A stretch of DNA of 64,000 bases from Pyricularia pennisetigena (GCF_004337985.1 NC_043742.1:186001-250000); one strand, 5' to 3'. Counted from the stretch's first letter, positions 33,162 through 45,770 are shown. Numbers and translations are program-made. Notes: a model not told the origin generated them from the sequence alone.

Positions 33162-34240
33162 ATGGCCAACCCAAGGCCAAGCCCGGGAAGGGAAATTTAC
33201 GACTTTTACCAAAACCTGGTCGGGAATATCGCGATATTGGAAAAACGTATCGTTTAAATACAATTATATTTTTTAAACGCAGGCGCGATCGCGCAAAAAT
33301 AACGTTTTAAAAGGAAATTTTTACATAATCCCCCACTATACGACGGCGCACCGGTTACGTTTACAATTTGGAAATAAGTTATTTCGTGTAAATTTATACG
33401 CGACGCGGACTTTATCGGGAATTAACGCGACCAATTCAAATACGTATAATTTAATTTTACCATAATAATACAAAATATCGTCCGTTTTTTTTACGAAGTA
33501 AAGGGTACGGGAAAGGGGTATAATTACGAGGATTTCATCGAATATTTGGGACGTACGTACGACGACTTTTATAAAAAGGCCCAAATTTTCGCCGAATTAA
33601 AAATATTCCGAATACGATACGGCGAATCGTTTGTATATTTCCTTATTAAATTCGAACGTTTTTCACTGCAACCGGGGGTTTTGAATAATTAAATAAAATA
33701 CGGGCCAATTATTTGCGTTTCCGGGTCGTTAACCGGATAAAGGAGCCGTTAGTAGGAAAAGGTATTATTTCCAATTCCTACCACGGATTTATCGCCATAT
33801 ACCGTTATATCGCCCAGGATTTGGAAATTATCGATTTGGATAAACGTTTCGGCCAAAAACGGAACGCCCTTTTTCCAAATTCTTTATAAATAAATTTAGA
33901 AAATACGATAATAACGGGCGTATTAACGATACAAGTTGGCCGAAACCGTTATAACGTTGGTAAAAAACGAAAAAAGCACCGATTAAATAAAAATAAAAAA
34001 AAGGATCGGGCCTTATAAATATCCGTTTAAAAATTCCAACGACGCCGTAAAATAAGGGTTTACCTCCGTTGCGGGTCCGCCTCCTATTATGCCCAAAATT
34101 ACCAATTCGCACCGGTTATACGTCCAATATTAAACGACCCCAAAAAAGGAAAAAATTAACCCTGGGCCACAATTGTAACCCAAAAAAAGCCGACGCGACG
34201 GACCCGGACCATTTTATAATACGTTAATAAATATAGATCG
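33162..34240 (+). pseudogene. Gypsy-1 gag
   Basis: ATG at 33162 (MANPRPSPGREIYDFYQNL), 30 bp after the LTR. The frame then reads PPLYDGAPVTFTIWK and FRIRYGESFVYFLIKFERF, which fits the capsid segment of fungal gypsy gag (YDG-P...W...F...ES...Y--RFE). It is interrupted by TAA/TAG codons and a frameshift near 33690. A zinc knuckle may lie at about 34130-34190, but only GHNC is readable. Confidence 0.62.
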
Positions 34241-34899
34241 GAAAAAATAGTTAAAAAAGATATAAATTGTAATAAATGGGCCACCATTTTTTATCCCGGT
34301 TTTAATTAATTTAACGAAATTTATTATTGTATAAATGGATTTGAAATACGAATATTACGCGGTTATAAATAAAGATTATACCGAAAAATTGGGAGTAATA
34401 AAAATCTTTTTACCATAAATCCGCCGGTTAAATACGGTAACGGGACAAATACGAACCGATATACGAAAAATAAATAATTGCAACGTAAATATCGACGGTT
34501 AATCCGCGCCGATATCCTTTTATATAATCCCGGGATTAACGCAGGATTTATATTTGGGATTTTTTTGGATAATTTACCGAAAAATGGTATTTAACCCAAA
34601 TTAGGGAAGGTTAAAAATAAAGTCCGTTAAAGGGTTATTCGTGCAGGAGCTATCCCTGCGTCCGAAAAACAGGAAATTTACGGTAATTATAAATAACGTA
34701 TTCCTAGCCGCGGCCCGAAAAATAAATAAAATACAAACGAATAAATGGAGTTCGGTTTTATTTTATTATAAAATATAACCCGGGTCCTAACCCTGTCGGC
34801 GGTAAATAAAAGCGACGCAAGGCCCCCGACGACGTTACCCGTAAAATTAAAAAGTTTCGAAAATTTATTTAACGACGGTAAAATTTCGGTTTTACCCCC

Positions 34900-36303
34900 G
34901 CATAAAGGCGAATTGGATTACCATATCCGGATCCAAAAAAATAACGACGGTAAATCCCCGCCGTTATTATAAGGCCGGTTATATTATATACCGCGCGATT
35001 AATTGCTGGAATTACGGCGACAAATAATCGATATAATGGATAAAAAATGGATCCGAATAAACGCGTCGTTAACCGTAACCCCGGTCCTAATAACCCGGAA
35101 AACTTTTGGAAAATGGCGTTTATACGTCGATTGTAAAATATTAAACGCTATTATAATATAGGACCGGTATTTTTTACTATTAATTAAAAAAGTATTCCGT
35201 TTTTTATCCGGAATAAAATGGTTTATTAAAATAAACGTGCGCGCAATTTTCCATAAATTACGCGTGGCCGAAATGGATAAACATTTTATCGTTTTTCGCA
35301 TAAAACTCGGATTATTCGAATAATTAATATATTTTTTCGGATTCGCGGCCGCCCCGGCCCCGTTCCAGCGATATATTAACGGCGTTTTCGGGAATATATT
35401 GGATAATTATATATTAATATATTTGGACGATATTTTAATTTATACGTCCGGTTCCAAAACGGATTATTGGCGGAAAATTACCATATTCTGGGAAAATTGA
35501 AAAAAAGGGTTTAAATTTGGATTTAAATAAAAGCGCGTTCGCAATTATTTCCGTTAAATATATAGGGTTTATTATATATATTAATATAGGCGTAAAAACC
35601 GATCCGGAAAAATTACGCGCGATCCGGGAATAGGAAACCCCGACGAAATTACGAGGATTGCGCGGTTTCTTAAAATTCGCAAATTTTTACCGGGATTTTA
35701 TAAACGGGTATTCGGGTTTAACGGCGTTTTTATTTCGATTTATTAAAAAAGGAATACCGTTTAAATGGACGCCGAAAAGGACGTTGTTCTTAAAATATTT
35801 AAATAAACATTTTTACAGGCGCCAATATTGGCTTAATGGAACGACGAAACGGAAACGAAAATAAAAACGGATTATTCCGGCGCAGTTATCGGGGGGGTAT
35901 TGGTATAAAAAAGGAAGGACGGGTTATAAAAACCGGTAATATTTTATTCCGTTAAATTAACGACGGCCTAACGCAATTATATTATCCACGATAAGGAGTT
36001 GTTCGCGGTCGTTTATTATTTGCAAATATAGGAGGCGGAATTACGTAATATCCGTTTTTTTTCATTATTTTTACGGATTATAAAACGTTCGAATATTTTA
36101 CGAAACCGAGGGTGGTGTTGGAACGGCAAATGCGGTGGGCCGAGATTTTATCCAAATTTAATTACGTTTTAAAATACCGACCAGGGAAATACTCGATAAT
36201 CCCCGACGCGTTATCGAAACGGGAGCAGGACGAAATTAACGAGGAAAAAAAAACGATAATATTACGCCCAATACCCAATATAATTATAATCGGTATTTTT
36301 TAA
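34900..36303 (+). pseudogene. Gypsy-1 reverse transcriptase and RNase H
   Basis: Motifs in order: LYVDCKILNAIII (about 35120), GIKWFIKINVRAIFHKLRV, FIVFRIKLGLFE, PFQRYINGVFGNILD and the intact active site IYLDDILIYTS (about 35410-35455). Then RGFLKFANFYRDFINGYSGL and IPFKWTP (35658-35864), the junction to RNase H, and LKYRPGKYSIIPDALSKRE (36112-36303), its end. Typical gypsy pol with Gln-to-stop decay. Confidence 0.85.
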
Positions 36304-36539
36304 TTATTATTATAAAATATATTACCGGCGGTCCCGGAAGGAATATCTATTTTCCAGCAACTTTAAATAACAGGATTTTGGAACGAAATAATGGAAAAAA
36401 ACCCGGTATACGCCCACAAACGTAACGCGGTCCAATAAAATATAAAACGATTCCCGCCCGAAATCGAAACGATAATATAAGTAACGGATTATTTAATAAA
36501 CGCTTCCGGTACGTTATTATATAAAAACCGTTTTTAATT

Positions 36540-37860
36540 ACCCAATTGGGAACCCTTAATTACGGCAATTTTACAACGAACCCACGAATCCCCAATAATT
36601 GATTATTACGGTAAAAATAATATATTTATAATTTTGGTTCGAAATTATTATCAGGACGGGATGGCCGAATATATCCGACGATTTGTACGCAATTGCGATA
36701 TATACCGTAAGATAAAAGTATCGAAACGACGCAAATAAAAATTATTATAATTTTTACGAATACCGGACAGGTTTTGGAAATAAATTTCCATCGATTTTAT
36801 AACAGATTTCCCAGGTAATAATGCGGACGCGCCGCGTTATATAATGGCTATAATTAATAAACTTTCCAAATATATCCAATTAAAAACGATAAATTCGATA
36901 AAGGCCGAAATTTGCGCCGCAAAATTCGTTTCCACCTGGTAACGGTTTAAAGGCTTTTTTAACGCGATTATATCGGACCGGGGGTCGGATTGGGTAAAAG
37001 GTTTTTGGTTTAAATTATACCGATAAATAGAAATTTTACAATTATTGTCGACGTCCTACCACCCAAAAACGGACGGGGGTACGGAACGGATTAATTAGGA
37101 AATAAAATATTACCTAAAAATTTTCGTGGTATTCGACTAAACAAATTGGCCCGGACATTTACCCGCCGTTTAATTAACGTTAAATAATAGGAATTCGTTA
37201 ATTACGGGAATTAATTTCGATAAATTATTATTAAAATATAAGGTAAACGCGGTCCCGGTAATATAGGCAAACGGACGACCGGGTTCTACGCCCAAAAATC
37301 GCGCGAATTTGTTTTTACAACATTTTAAAAACGGTATAAACGTGGCCCACGCCGTTATGGTTTATATATAATAACGCCAAAAAAAACGCGAATCAAATAC
37401 GGAAATTAACGGACCGTTTTAAAATAAAGGATAAAATTTTTTTTAATTTACGGAACGTTAAAGTTAATCGCCCGAATAAAAAATTTAATTTCGTGGCGAA
37501 TAAATATACGGTTATAACGATTTTTATACTATTAATAATTACAATAAACGTTTTAAAAGGAATCCACCCCATTTTTTACGTGGAATTAATCGAAAAAACC
37601 GCGGACGACCTATTACCGTCCCAAATTCGTACCGATATTAAACCCGGCCCGTTATTAATCCCATCCGATTTGGATAACGAAACCGCGGAAAAATAGGTAA
37701 TAAAAGAAATTTTACCGCGAAAAACGCAATGGGGAAAAAATGCAAACGCAAAATTTTGGTAAAATGGAAAAGGTACGACGAACCCACGTGGGAAAATTGG
37801 GTAACGGTGGAAAATATACGGGTATTGGACGAATTTAGAACAAAATAAAAACCGGTCCAA
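36540..37860 (+). pseudogene. Gypsy-1 integrase with C-terminal chromodomain
   Basis: Starts with an HHCC zinc-finger remnant (RRFVRNCDIYRKIKVSKRR near 36680), then the integrase core with DFITDFPG (about 36795) and the STAYHPQTDG-type motif near 37050 (SYHPKTDGG). The C-terminus at 37740-37860 reads CKRKILVKWKRYDEPTWENW and VTVENIRVLDEF, a chromodomain with its WKxY...TWE signature. This places the element among chromoviruses, which target heterochromatin. Confidence 0.82.
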
Positions 37861-38322
37861 ACAAATAATAGCTTAATATCAAAACGACGTTAACAATTAA
37901 ATATTTAACCGGACCAGGGATTTATTATAATTAATTAAAAAATTAATAATTCCCCGGAAAAAAAGCGACGCGGTAAACCTAAAACAAATATTAATTTAAT
38001 TAAACGCACGGTAAAAAAAACACGTAAAATTAGACTTTTTACCGGGGCGAAAAACAATAAAAATAAACCGACGACCATATAAACCGCGCCTATTTTAAAA
38101 ACGGTGTGGCCGTATCCCACCCATTTAATCCTTAAATTAAATTAACGTATATAAAACGAAACGATAATTTTACGCGGCGATAAAATATAAATTAAAAACC
38201 GAATTATACGCTTCCAATTTATTATCCAAATTTCCTTCCTTTTTATTTCCCTCTTGTATTTCAACGTCCTCCTTTTTTATTTTATTATTTTCCGCGTCGT
38301 TTTTAAAAACCGGGAATTCCTA

Positions 38323-39471
38323 TTATTTAACGAACTGGTTAATTTCCCGCAATAAAACGGTACGATATCGGACAATATCCTCGATTAAAAAAGGTTTACG
38401 ACGGGATTTTTTAAAATACGGGTTTTTGCCCATACCACGACCAAAAACACGAAAACGCGACGAAATAGGAATACGGGGGCGCAAGGAATTAAATAAATAC
38501 CGAATCGGGGCACGAACAAAACGAAATGCGACGGGGTAACGCGAAAAAGGAATTTCGAAACGTCGACGGGGCGTGGTAATAATAAAAACGAAAAGGCGTA
38601 AGGAATACGCGGGGCGAAATTGGCGTATAAAAGCAGCGGGGAAAACGGTTAAAACGGTAGTTAAAACAGCGAAAATGTTAGTATTTCGGCGCGCTTTTTG
38701 CAGATTTTCCTTATAACGCGACGTATTACGTTTTTGAAAAAGTTTAAAAAAATTAATAACGTTATCGAAACAATTGTATACCAAAAAAGTTAAACGTATT
38801 TCCAAATAAGTGAAACCGCGTGCGAAATATTATACCAATTAACGGTTACGATTACCGCCGCTGCGAAAAAAGGTATTGGATATAATAATAAAAATAATAA
38901 TTTTGGTAAAAGTCGTCGCGGCCCCGGAATTGGCTATTTTATTTTATACGTCTTAATAAACGCGGACCCAATTGGTATGCGCGGTAAAAAAGTTTCGAAA
39001 TAATACGGTATTTTTACCAAAGATTTTTTTATTATCCACGACGGTGCCTTTAATTGAAAATTGGACGATATAACGATTATTATAAATCGTGGTTTTTAAT
39101 TTTCGCAAACGGCGGCGAAAAATTGGGTTAAAAGCGTAAACGGCTTCGTTGTAATAATAATACGATTTTTTGGTATCGTAATATCGTTGGTAACTAATAC
39201 CGTCGGGGGCAGGGCCATATTCCCAAACCCTATCAATTTTGGACGTTTTTACATAAAAAACGCAAAAAATATATATTATTTCCGGAACGGTATATTCGTC
39301 GTTATTTAAATTACTTTGGAGTTCCGCGGTACCGATAGCGCGACGAAAACGTTACAAATATAAATTAACGATACCACCTAATCGGTATTTAATCGATACG
39401 ATTTACACATGGGCGACCGTTATCGTTATACGACGAAGGTAATTAACTATTACGGTGGGGAGGCCGGCCAT
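38323..39471 (-). pseudogene. Antisense gene of Gypsy-1, about 382 codons, unidentified
   Basis: Minus-strand frame from ATG at 39471 (MAGLPTVIVNYLRR) to a stop at 38323, opposite to gag-pol. Over 382 codons there are only five internal stops, all TAA, where a Gln codon would become TAA by one C-to-T change. Mid-region: DEYTVPEIIYIFCVF, DRVWEYGPAPDGISYQRYYD, NPIFRRRLRKLKTTIYNN, GTVVDNKKIFGKN. The C-terminal part is Arg-rich and ends VRYRTVLLREINQFVK. No catalytic motif or family was recognised. It is far longer and more coherent than other shadow frames here. It sits between the chromodomain and the 3' LTR. Confidence 0.55.
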
Positions 39472-39825
39472 TTACACCACCGGTACTGGTTTATCCAAAC
39501 GTTATTTATAACGCGATTAAAAAAATAAGGGCCCGGAATATAATAACGGCGAATTGGTAACGATAAATAACGATATAAATAATAAATAGGAACGAATAGG
39601 AAGCGAAAATGGACGAAATAAAAATAATATAAATAAAAAACAAAGCGATGGGAAAACGGGAAAAAGTCGATAAAATGGTAAAAAAGGGAGGAAACGAGGA
39701 CGAAAAAAATTCGAATAAAAGAAAAATTGGAAAATAAAAAAGATTAGGACGATAACGCGGGAAAAATGCGAAAAACAAAAACCGCAACTATTACGGGAAA
39801 TAAATTGTACTAATAAATAAATAAA

Positions 39826-40330
39826 CTTACACCGCCCGAGGTGAAAAGAAAATAAACTGCGACAATTGCCCGTAAACGGTAGGTACGATGAAAAAACCGC
39901 GACACTACCGCAACCAAAAATAAAAAAGTAAAACCCGATTACGGTTTTATACCGCCTAAAATAAAAGGAAAATAAACCGCGATAACCACCCGTAAACGGT
40001 AAATATAATAAAAAAACCGCGATACCGCCGCAGTTAAAAACAAATGGGTAAAACCCGACCACGGCCCTATATCGCCCAAAATAAAAGGAAAATAAACCGC
40101 GATAACCACCCGCAAACGGCAAGTACGATAAAAAAAACCACGAAATAATCGCAACCTAAAGCGGGAGGATAAAATTTGACCACGGACCTATACCACCCAA
40201 AATTAGGAAAAGGCGAATTACGATAACCGCCCGTAAACGGAACCGGGGATAAAAAACCCGCGATATAATCGCGGCCGAAAATAGGAGGGTAAAACCCGAT
40301 TACGGGTTTATACCCGCCCGGAATAATGGA
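39826..40330. repeat. Tandem repeat, about 120 bp period, in the Gypsy-1 3' region
   Basis: The marker CCCG(T/C)AA ACGG recurs at about 39871, 39991, 40111 and 40232, giving a period of 120-121 bp. Each unit also has an AAAATAAAAGGAAAATAAAC-type block and an AAACCCGA(T/C)(T/C)ACGG block. Four clear units plus a partial fifth near 40300. The units lie 360-860 bp upstream of the antisense gene's ATG and just before the 3' LTR. Confidence 0.8.
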
Positions 40331-40423
40331 CGGGTAAATTATAATAAGGTACGTGCCCGTTGGATTGCTTTTATATTTCCAAATAGGGATTATACCCGAT
40401 AAAAGACGGGCGAATACGGGTTA

Positions 40424-40611
40424 TATTATGGATTCGTATTTAAAGCACGTATTACGTAATAAGATACAAAAGCGGGTTAGGGATAATATATAAAGGGAAG
40501 GACATTACCACGACCCGGACATATACTTTTTCCTCCCTTTTTCCCCAGCGTTAATAATAATACCAACAAGGATATTTAACGGTCTCAAGGCCGTTGGCTT
40601 ACCCTATAACA
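40424..40611 (+). repeat. Gypsy-1 3' LTR
   Basis: 188 bp, TATTATGGATTCG...CCCTATAACA, followed by GTTTT (target duplication). Contains GTATTACGTAATAAG and CCAGCGTTAATAATAATACC. The first G is replaced by A (TATT for TGTT), consistent with a transition. Confidence 0.82.
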
Positions 40612-41953
40612 GTTTTATAGTTAACGTATATAACCCTACGCACCACTAACGTATTAAATATACGTTATTAAAGTTTTTTTACGCACGGGAGTTAGTTATA
40701 AAAGGATTGGTGACCCTAAAATATTTGGAATCCAAACAAATGCCCGTTAACGGCTTAATAAAGCTTTTAACGTTTCCAATTCACAAGGTCTTTGTAAAGT
40801 TTATAGGGCTTAAACCGCTAAAAGCTTAGTTTTCACCTACTGAATTTTAGGGCATTTTTTAATTAGTTCGTTAACTAAGTATTACCCATTACATTTCCTT
40901 TGTTTGCATACATTGCATTTGAGTTAGCCCGATACCGGCCGTATTGCCCGCATTTATTTGGTATAGATTAACTAATAAATAACTGCTACCGACCTTATAC
41001 CCAGAATGAATTAGAATTGAAAAAGCTCGTGTTTTGGGCGACTTACGCATTTGAAACACCCTATCAAATATGCCTGGTTTGGACTATTACCAGCGAATAA
41101 CCAGACTAATTACCTGGCCTAATAATTAATTCCGTTGGTTAATATTATATAAATCGGGGGTTCGAATCCGGGGGTTATTACAATTTAGGAGGTTTTTTTT
41201 TTTAATTCGGGGGTTTTTCCATTTCGGGGGTTATATCTCGGTGCAAAGGGTTTAATCATCCAGGGGGTTTAAATTTGGAGTTCGAGTCGGGTTGGGATAT
41301 AAAGGGGATTTTTTTTTAAGGTTTTATTTTTATGTACTTTTCTTTTTTAATTTTATGTAAGTAGTAGCACAAAAAAGGGGGTTTTAATTATATGCGTTAT
41401 TTAGCATGTAATAAGTCCACTTTTTTCAGTATATAAGCTTTAATAAATAGTACCGAAATGGGGCTGTTGGGGCTGTCGGATTTTCCGTTATATTTTGTAT
41501 TGCCGGAGTTGCGATTCAAAGTGTTAACGAATGGGGTTTTACCCTGTGCCGGGTTTAACACCCACCCTGCATTTACGAGTTAGCTACTCTGCATCGGGTT
41601 GAAAATTTCACCAAATTAAGAAATTAATGCGAACCCAGAGATGGTTTGTATGGAAATAAAGGTGTTTTTTCAACAACGCATACAAAATAATTTTTCGGAA
41701 AATCGTGTGCGGCACCTGAACCCTTTGCGGCGTGTGGACCCCCATTTCGATATCGGAAAATATATAAGGGAAACAAAGCCAAGTTTTCCCCACCAATGAA
41801 TCGAATTTATTAATCCCAAAATTAGTGAACCACTTTAGTGAACAATTTAGTGTATTTAAGCCCTGTAATTACAGGCCTTTATAACGCAACAAGGACCAAG
41901 CCGCACCTAGGCTAATGCCTAAACCCCGACTAGTAGCCCATATTGTTAATCAT
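40612..41953 (+). mobile_element. Copia-1 copy C, 3' piece with 3' LTR
   Basis: Resumes the copy C RNase H after GTTTT (AVNVYNPTHH-type end), then the G-tract region (CGGGGGTTCGAATCCG at 41155-41170) and a 3' LTR from about 41382 (TTTTAATTATATGCG) to about 41949 (CATATTGTTAA). Directly after it comes Gypsy-2 reverse transcriptase, so copy C is inserted in Gypsy-2. The left part of copy C beyond 30236 and its 5' LTR are not in the window. Confidence 0.78.
41382..41949 (+). repeat. Copia-1 C 3' LTR
   Basis: About 568 bp homologous to 16689-17254, with a mutated first base pair (TT for TG) and an unclear last CA. No target duplication can be read because the left flank is missing. Confidence 0.78.
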
Positions 41954-44240
41954 ACCTTTCGGTCTCACGAATGCCCCCGCAATTTTCCAAATTATAACTA
42001 ACCATGTTCTTAAGGAATGCTTAAATATTTCTGTTATTTACTTGGATAAAATCGTTATTTTTTCCAAAACGTTGGAAATATATAAAAAATACGTTTACAA
42101 AGTTTTACAAAAGCTACAAAACGTTAAACTTTTGATTAAACCCGAAAAATACACCTTTTACAATAAATAAAGCAATTTCCTATAATATATTATCGCCCCT
42201 CGAAAATTTGGATGGAAAGATCAAAAGTCCAACCAGTAAAGGAATAGCCCCAATTGTAAAACGTAAAAAACTTTCGGGCATGTTTTGAATTTATACATTT
42301 TTACAAATAATTGATCAAAAGTTGCGGCGCAATTACCAGTCCATTGACCAATATAACCGACAAAGATTCAAAATTCTAAGAAACGGAATCAATATAATAA
42401 ATTTTTGAACAATTACAAAACGCAATAACACGAAAACCAATTTTCAAACTACCAAATCCAGTAAAACCTTTCGAAATTAAAACCGACGTATCCGATTATG
42501 CAATCGGAGGATAATTTAACCAGCGAACCCAAAAAAAACGCCTGCACTTTTGCGCGTTTTTTTACAAAACTTATATAAATTAGAACTTAATTACCAAATC
42601 CACGATACAAGGTTTATGGCCATTATCCGAATATTTGAAACATGAAAACTACAGTTATTAGGAATTAAACACAAAATCTTAATTTACACGGACTATAAAA
42701 ATCTAACCTATTTTACCATTGGCAAAATATTAAACAAACAATAAATTAAATCGGTAGAATTCCTATTAAAATTCCATTTTCAAATCATTTATCGAAAAGG
42801 AATAAAAAACGGTAGGGCCGACGCCCTTAACCAAAAACCAAACTATAAAAACATAATACCCGAAAAAATACGAAAAACCTTCACAATAAACGCTAACGGA
42901 AACCACTTATCAATTCACCGAAACTTTATAGCGATTAAGATGGTAATTACACCAAAACAATACGAAAACTCCACGAAAATAAAGCCCACGGATACCAAAG
43001 AATTTCCAAAATATGGAAACGGTTAAAACAGTATTACAATTTCAAAGAAATACGATAAAAGTACGAAAAACTATTAAAGATTGCGAATTTTGCACAAAGA
43101 GCAAATCTGTAAAATATAAACTTCAGAAACTCCCACAGCCTTTGCCAACTTTTAATAAAACATAGCAAATTATTATAATGGATTTTATCGTTAAATTACC
43201 ACCTTCCGAAAAACCATTTATTAAAACTAAATATAATAATATATTAATTATGATGGACAAATTTACCAAATACGCCTATTTCCTGGTTTATAAGGAAAAG
43301 AACAACGCCGAAAAAATCGTTTACATATTTTTACGAATAATTATTAACAACCACGGACTTCCAAAAAACATTATTACGGATAAAAATAAATCTTTTACAT
43401 TAAAATTCTGGAAGTTTTTGATGGAATAGTTAAAAATCGATTATAAATTGTTTACAATATTCCATCGACAGATGAACGGATAAATCAAACGAATTAACCA
43501 AATACTGGAATAATATTTAAAATATTATATAAACCATAAATAAAATAATTGGGTATAATTATTACCTACGGCATAATTCGTTTATAATAGTTTAAATAAT
43601 AAAAATACCAAAATAACCTCGTTTTATATTGGTTACGTATTTAATCCTATAGCATATGGAAAACCAAAAACAACAACCACGGCCCCACGAACCGATAAAT
43701 AAATAAATGAATTACGAAAGTTCCACCAAATGTTTCAACAAAAGTTAAAATACGTATAAGCAAAAATAACCAAATACGTTAACTAATATCGAATAGGAGG
43801 ACCATCCTTCCAAAAAGAAATAACGTTTATTCATTCGACGCAATATAAAAATGCAGCGACGAAATAGCAAATTTAATTTTTAAAAACCCGGACCTTTTAA
43901 AATTAATAAAAAGATTAGCGAAACCAATTATGAATTATTTTTACCAGAAACGATAAAAATCCACCTGACGTTCCACGCATTATTACTAAAGCCAGCACCA
44001 TATGGTACCAATATATAAAAAACAATCGAAATCGACGTAAAATAAAGTACGACGTCGAAGAAATATTGGACCACAAACGCAACCACGGTAAAACAAAATA
44101 TTTTATTAAATAGGAAAACTATAAATACGGAATAAATATATGGAAACCTTTTAACCCTTTTTAAAATTATTAGGAATTATTCCACCAACATCACCAGGAA
44201 TTGGATTTGCGAGGAAATTAACCAAAAAAGGACGACCTGA
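41945..44240 (+). pseudogene. Gypsy-2 (+) pol: reverse transcriptase, RNase H, integrase, chromodomain
   Basis: 41943-42170 reads IPFGLTNAPAIFQ and SVIYLDKIVIFSKT (active site YLDD changed to YLDK). Near 42470 PFEIKTDVSDYAIGG begins RNase H. 43178-43429 is integrase: MDFIVKLPPSE, ILIMMDKFTKYAYF and NNHGLPKNIITDKNKSF. Near 44040-44200 KYDVEEILDHKRNHGKTKYF is a chromodomain. Corresponding parts occur inverted at 46560-49400. Confidence 0.82.
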
Positions 44241-44268
44241 AAAAACACTATTTACCATTTTTAGAAAT

Positions 44269-44881
44269 TTAATTTGCAAAGAATGAATCGTGCGGATCGG
44301 TATTTAATACCGAAAACCAGTTAATAATATCGCCCGGGTCCAGGAAATGTAATTCCCGGATTAACCCCGATTCGGAAACATTATTCAAGGATAATTTATG
44401 AATACCTAAATAATCCCGTTCGGCAATATCTTCGACCGATAATTTAACATCCAAGCGAACGGCCTCGGCTTCGCTGTGAAATTTAAAGAAACGTTTCTGT
44501 TTACGCAAACGCAATAACCAATTAAAATTTTCGGAAAGTTTTCGTTGTAAACGAATAATTTCCTATTGAATACGGAAAATATTATCCTCCATTTTAAACT
44601 CCTGTGATTCCAATTTTTGTTCCTAATGTAATTAACCCATTAGGAACTGGTTAAATTATAATAAAACCTATATACGCAAAAAGAAATTATTCACAATTTG
44701 TAATAGGGACGGAGGAAATATCACATTTCCGACCCCGACGAACACATTTACTATATCGAAAATTCGATAACATTGTATAATACGAATAACCGCGAACTTT
44801 ACAAAAAAAACGCGGCATAACCTCGAAACCCTTAAAGAATAATAATTTCAGCCAAACGCTCGCGACGGAGGGATAACGCAA
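44269..44881 (-). pseudogene. Gypsy-2 antisense gene: Cys cluster plus coiled coil
   Basis: On the strand opposite to pol, between chromodomain and 3' LTR. The first part (44881-44690) has VMPRFFCKVRGYSYYT and FRYSKCVRRGRKCDISSVP, a Cys-rich cluster. After a frame change, 44640-44515 reads EQKLESQEFKMEDNIFRIQ and EIIRLQRKLSENFNWLLRL, a likely coiled coil. The frame then continues through 44514-44269 (RKQKRFFKFHSEAEAV, ending LNTDPHDSFFAN). Internal stops are TAA/TAG. The same gene in the same relative place exists in the inverted copy (45890-46530). From memory it resembles Cys-cluster/coiled-coil hypothetical proteins of fungal genomes. Confidence 0.62.
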
Positions 44882-45029
44882 AAATGGAGCGCGCGGACTG
44901 TAATCGCTTTTTAATTCGAAACAATATCGCGGTTAACGAAAAAAAAACAGTAAAAACCTAAAAAACGAAAAAACAGGGACGCGACCTATTTATAGGGCCA
45001 CGGAATTTGGCCTTGGAAAAAGGACCTAA

Positions 45030-45328
45030 TATTACGACTGGGATTGCAACCGATATTATTGGGTAAAAAGGGAATATCGGAACCCAGGCGGGAATTAGCG
45101 GGAATTTCGAAATACGAGCAAAAACTAGGATATATAGGGTTACGTAATGATAAAATACGGAGTTTTAACCTGAATACCGGGAGGAGATAATTACAATTAC
45201 TGCTAAAAGAATAATCACTCTTGGCCGTAATTACCCCAAAATAATTCTAATGATTCATATGGAATAATTACCCAATTATATAAGGACATATTTATTACCA
45301 TGTAAATAAATTCAATTTAAGGATTATT
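45030..45328 (+). repeat. Gypsy-2 (+) 3' LTR, first part
   Basis: TATTACGACTGGG...AAGGATTATT; 299 bp. Ends with TTATT (45324-45328), which pairs with TTGTT (54430-54434) as the 5-bp target duplication of the inverted Gypsy-2. The LTR continues at 54435. Confidence 0.8.
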
Positions 45329-45770
45329 TGTTACGATTAAAGTATCGGGTAACCTGTTCTGAGGGTAAAATACAGTGGGTTAAAGCAACTGAGCGTTTTA
45401 ACTGGGTAACTGGGGTTCTCAATGACTGGGGTAAAATTTTAATCGATTCCTAGGTAAATAGTAAATTAATTACTGCTAAGCAATCATAAACTAAATTCTA
45501 TTTACATAATAATCAACGTGTTCTTATATAATTAAGTAATTACTCCGTATAAGTAATCACTCCATACAAACAATTACCCAAATATAGTAATCGTTCCGCC
45601 TATATAATTACTGCCAAAAAGTAGTTATAAATGGGTCGTTATTTTATTATCACACAATATACGGGTTTCTGTTTTTGTCTTTTGCTCCGCATTCCTAGGG
45701 TATTAGTTTAGGCTGCCGAAATCTTTCCCCTAGTACCTAATAGTATCGGTCCCAATCCCTGGTCGTAACA
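45329..45770 (-). repeat. Gypsy-2 (-) 3' LTR
   Basis: 442 bp, TGTTACGATTAAAG...CCTGGTCGTAACA. On the minus strand it is followed upstream by a purine-rich tract (plus-strand TTTCCTTTCC at 45775-45785). Confidence 0.85.

Larger units (their letters stand above)
31186..40611 (+). mobile_element. Gypsy-1: Ty3/gypsy chromovirus, complete but degraded
   Basis: LTRs at 31186-33132 (split by a TAGTC element, with part lost) and 40424-40611, flanked by the 5-bp duplication GTTTT (31181-31185 and 40612-40616) within Copia-1 C. Internal plus-strand order: gag, reverse transcriptase, RNase H, integrase, chromodomain. A further 2.5 kb between the chromodomain and the 3' LTR holds a long minus-strand gene and a 120-bp tandem repeat. 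Confidence 0.88.
41945..45328 (+). mobile_element. Gypsy-2 plus-strand copy, 5'-truncated
   Basis: Starts within reverse transcriptase at 41945 and runs through RNase H, integrase, chromodomain and an antisense gene to its 3' LTR (45030-45328). The last part of that LTR lies at 54430-54601, beyond an inverted Gypsy-2 inserted in it. LTR ends are TATTACGACT... (for TGTTACGACC) and ...GATCGTAACA. Confidence 0.8.

Noticed and set aside
39517..40122. 201-codon minus-strand ORF across the 120-bp tandem repeat
   Set aside because: The plus strand is purine-rich here, so the minus strand is short of stops by composition. The peptide is a Phe/Tyr-rich translation of the tandem repeat.
39826..40330. 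CRISPR-like array
   Set aside because: Tandem units are contiguous with no unique spacers; a eukaryotic minisatellite in a retrotransposon.
45329..45770. TIR transposon with TGTTACGA...TCGTAACA ends
   Set aside because: The inverted ends are the ordinary TG/CA termini of a Gypsy-2 LTR; the partner LTR, internal pol and 5-bp duplication explain it.
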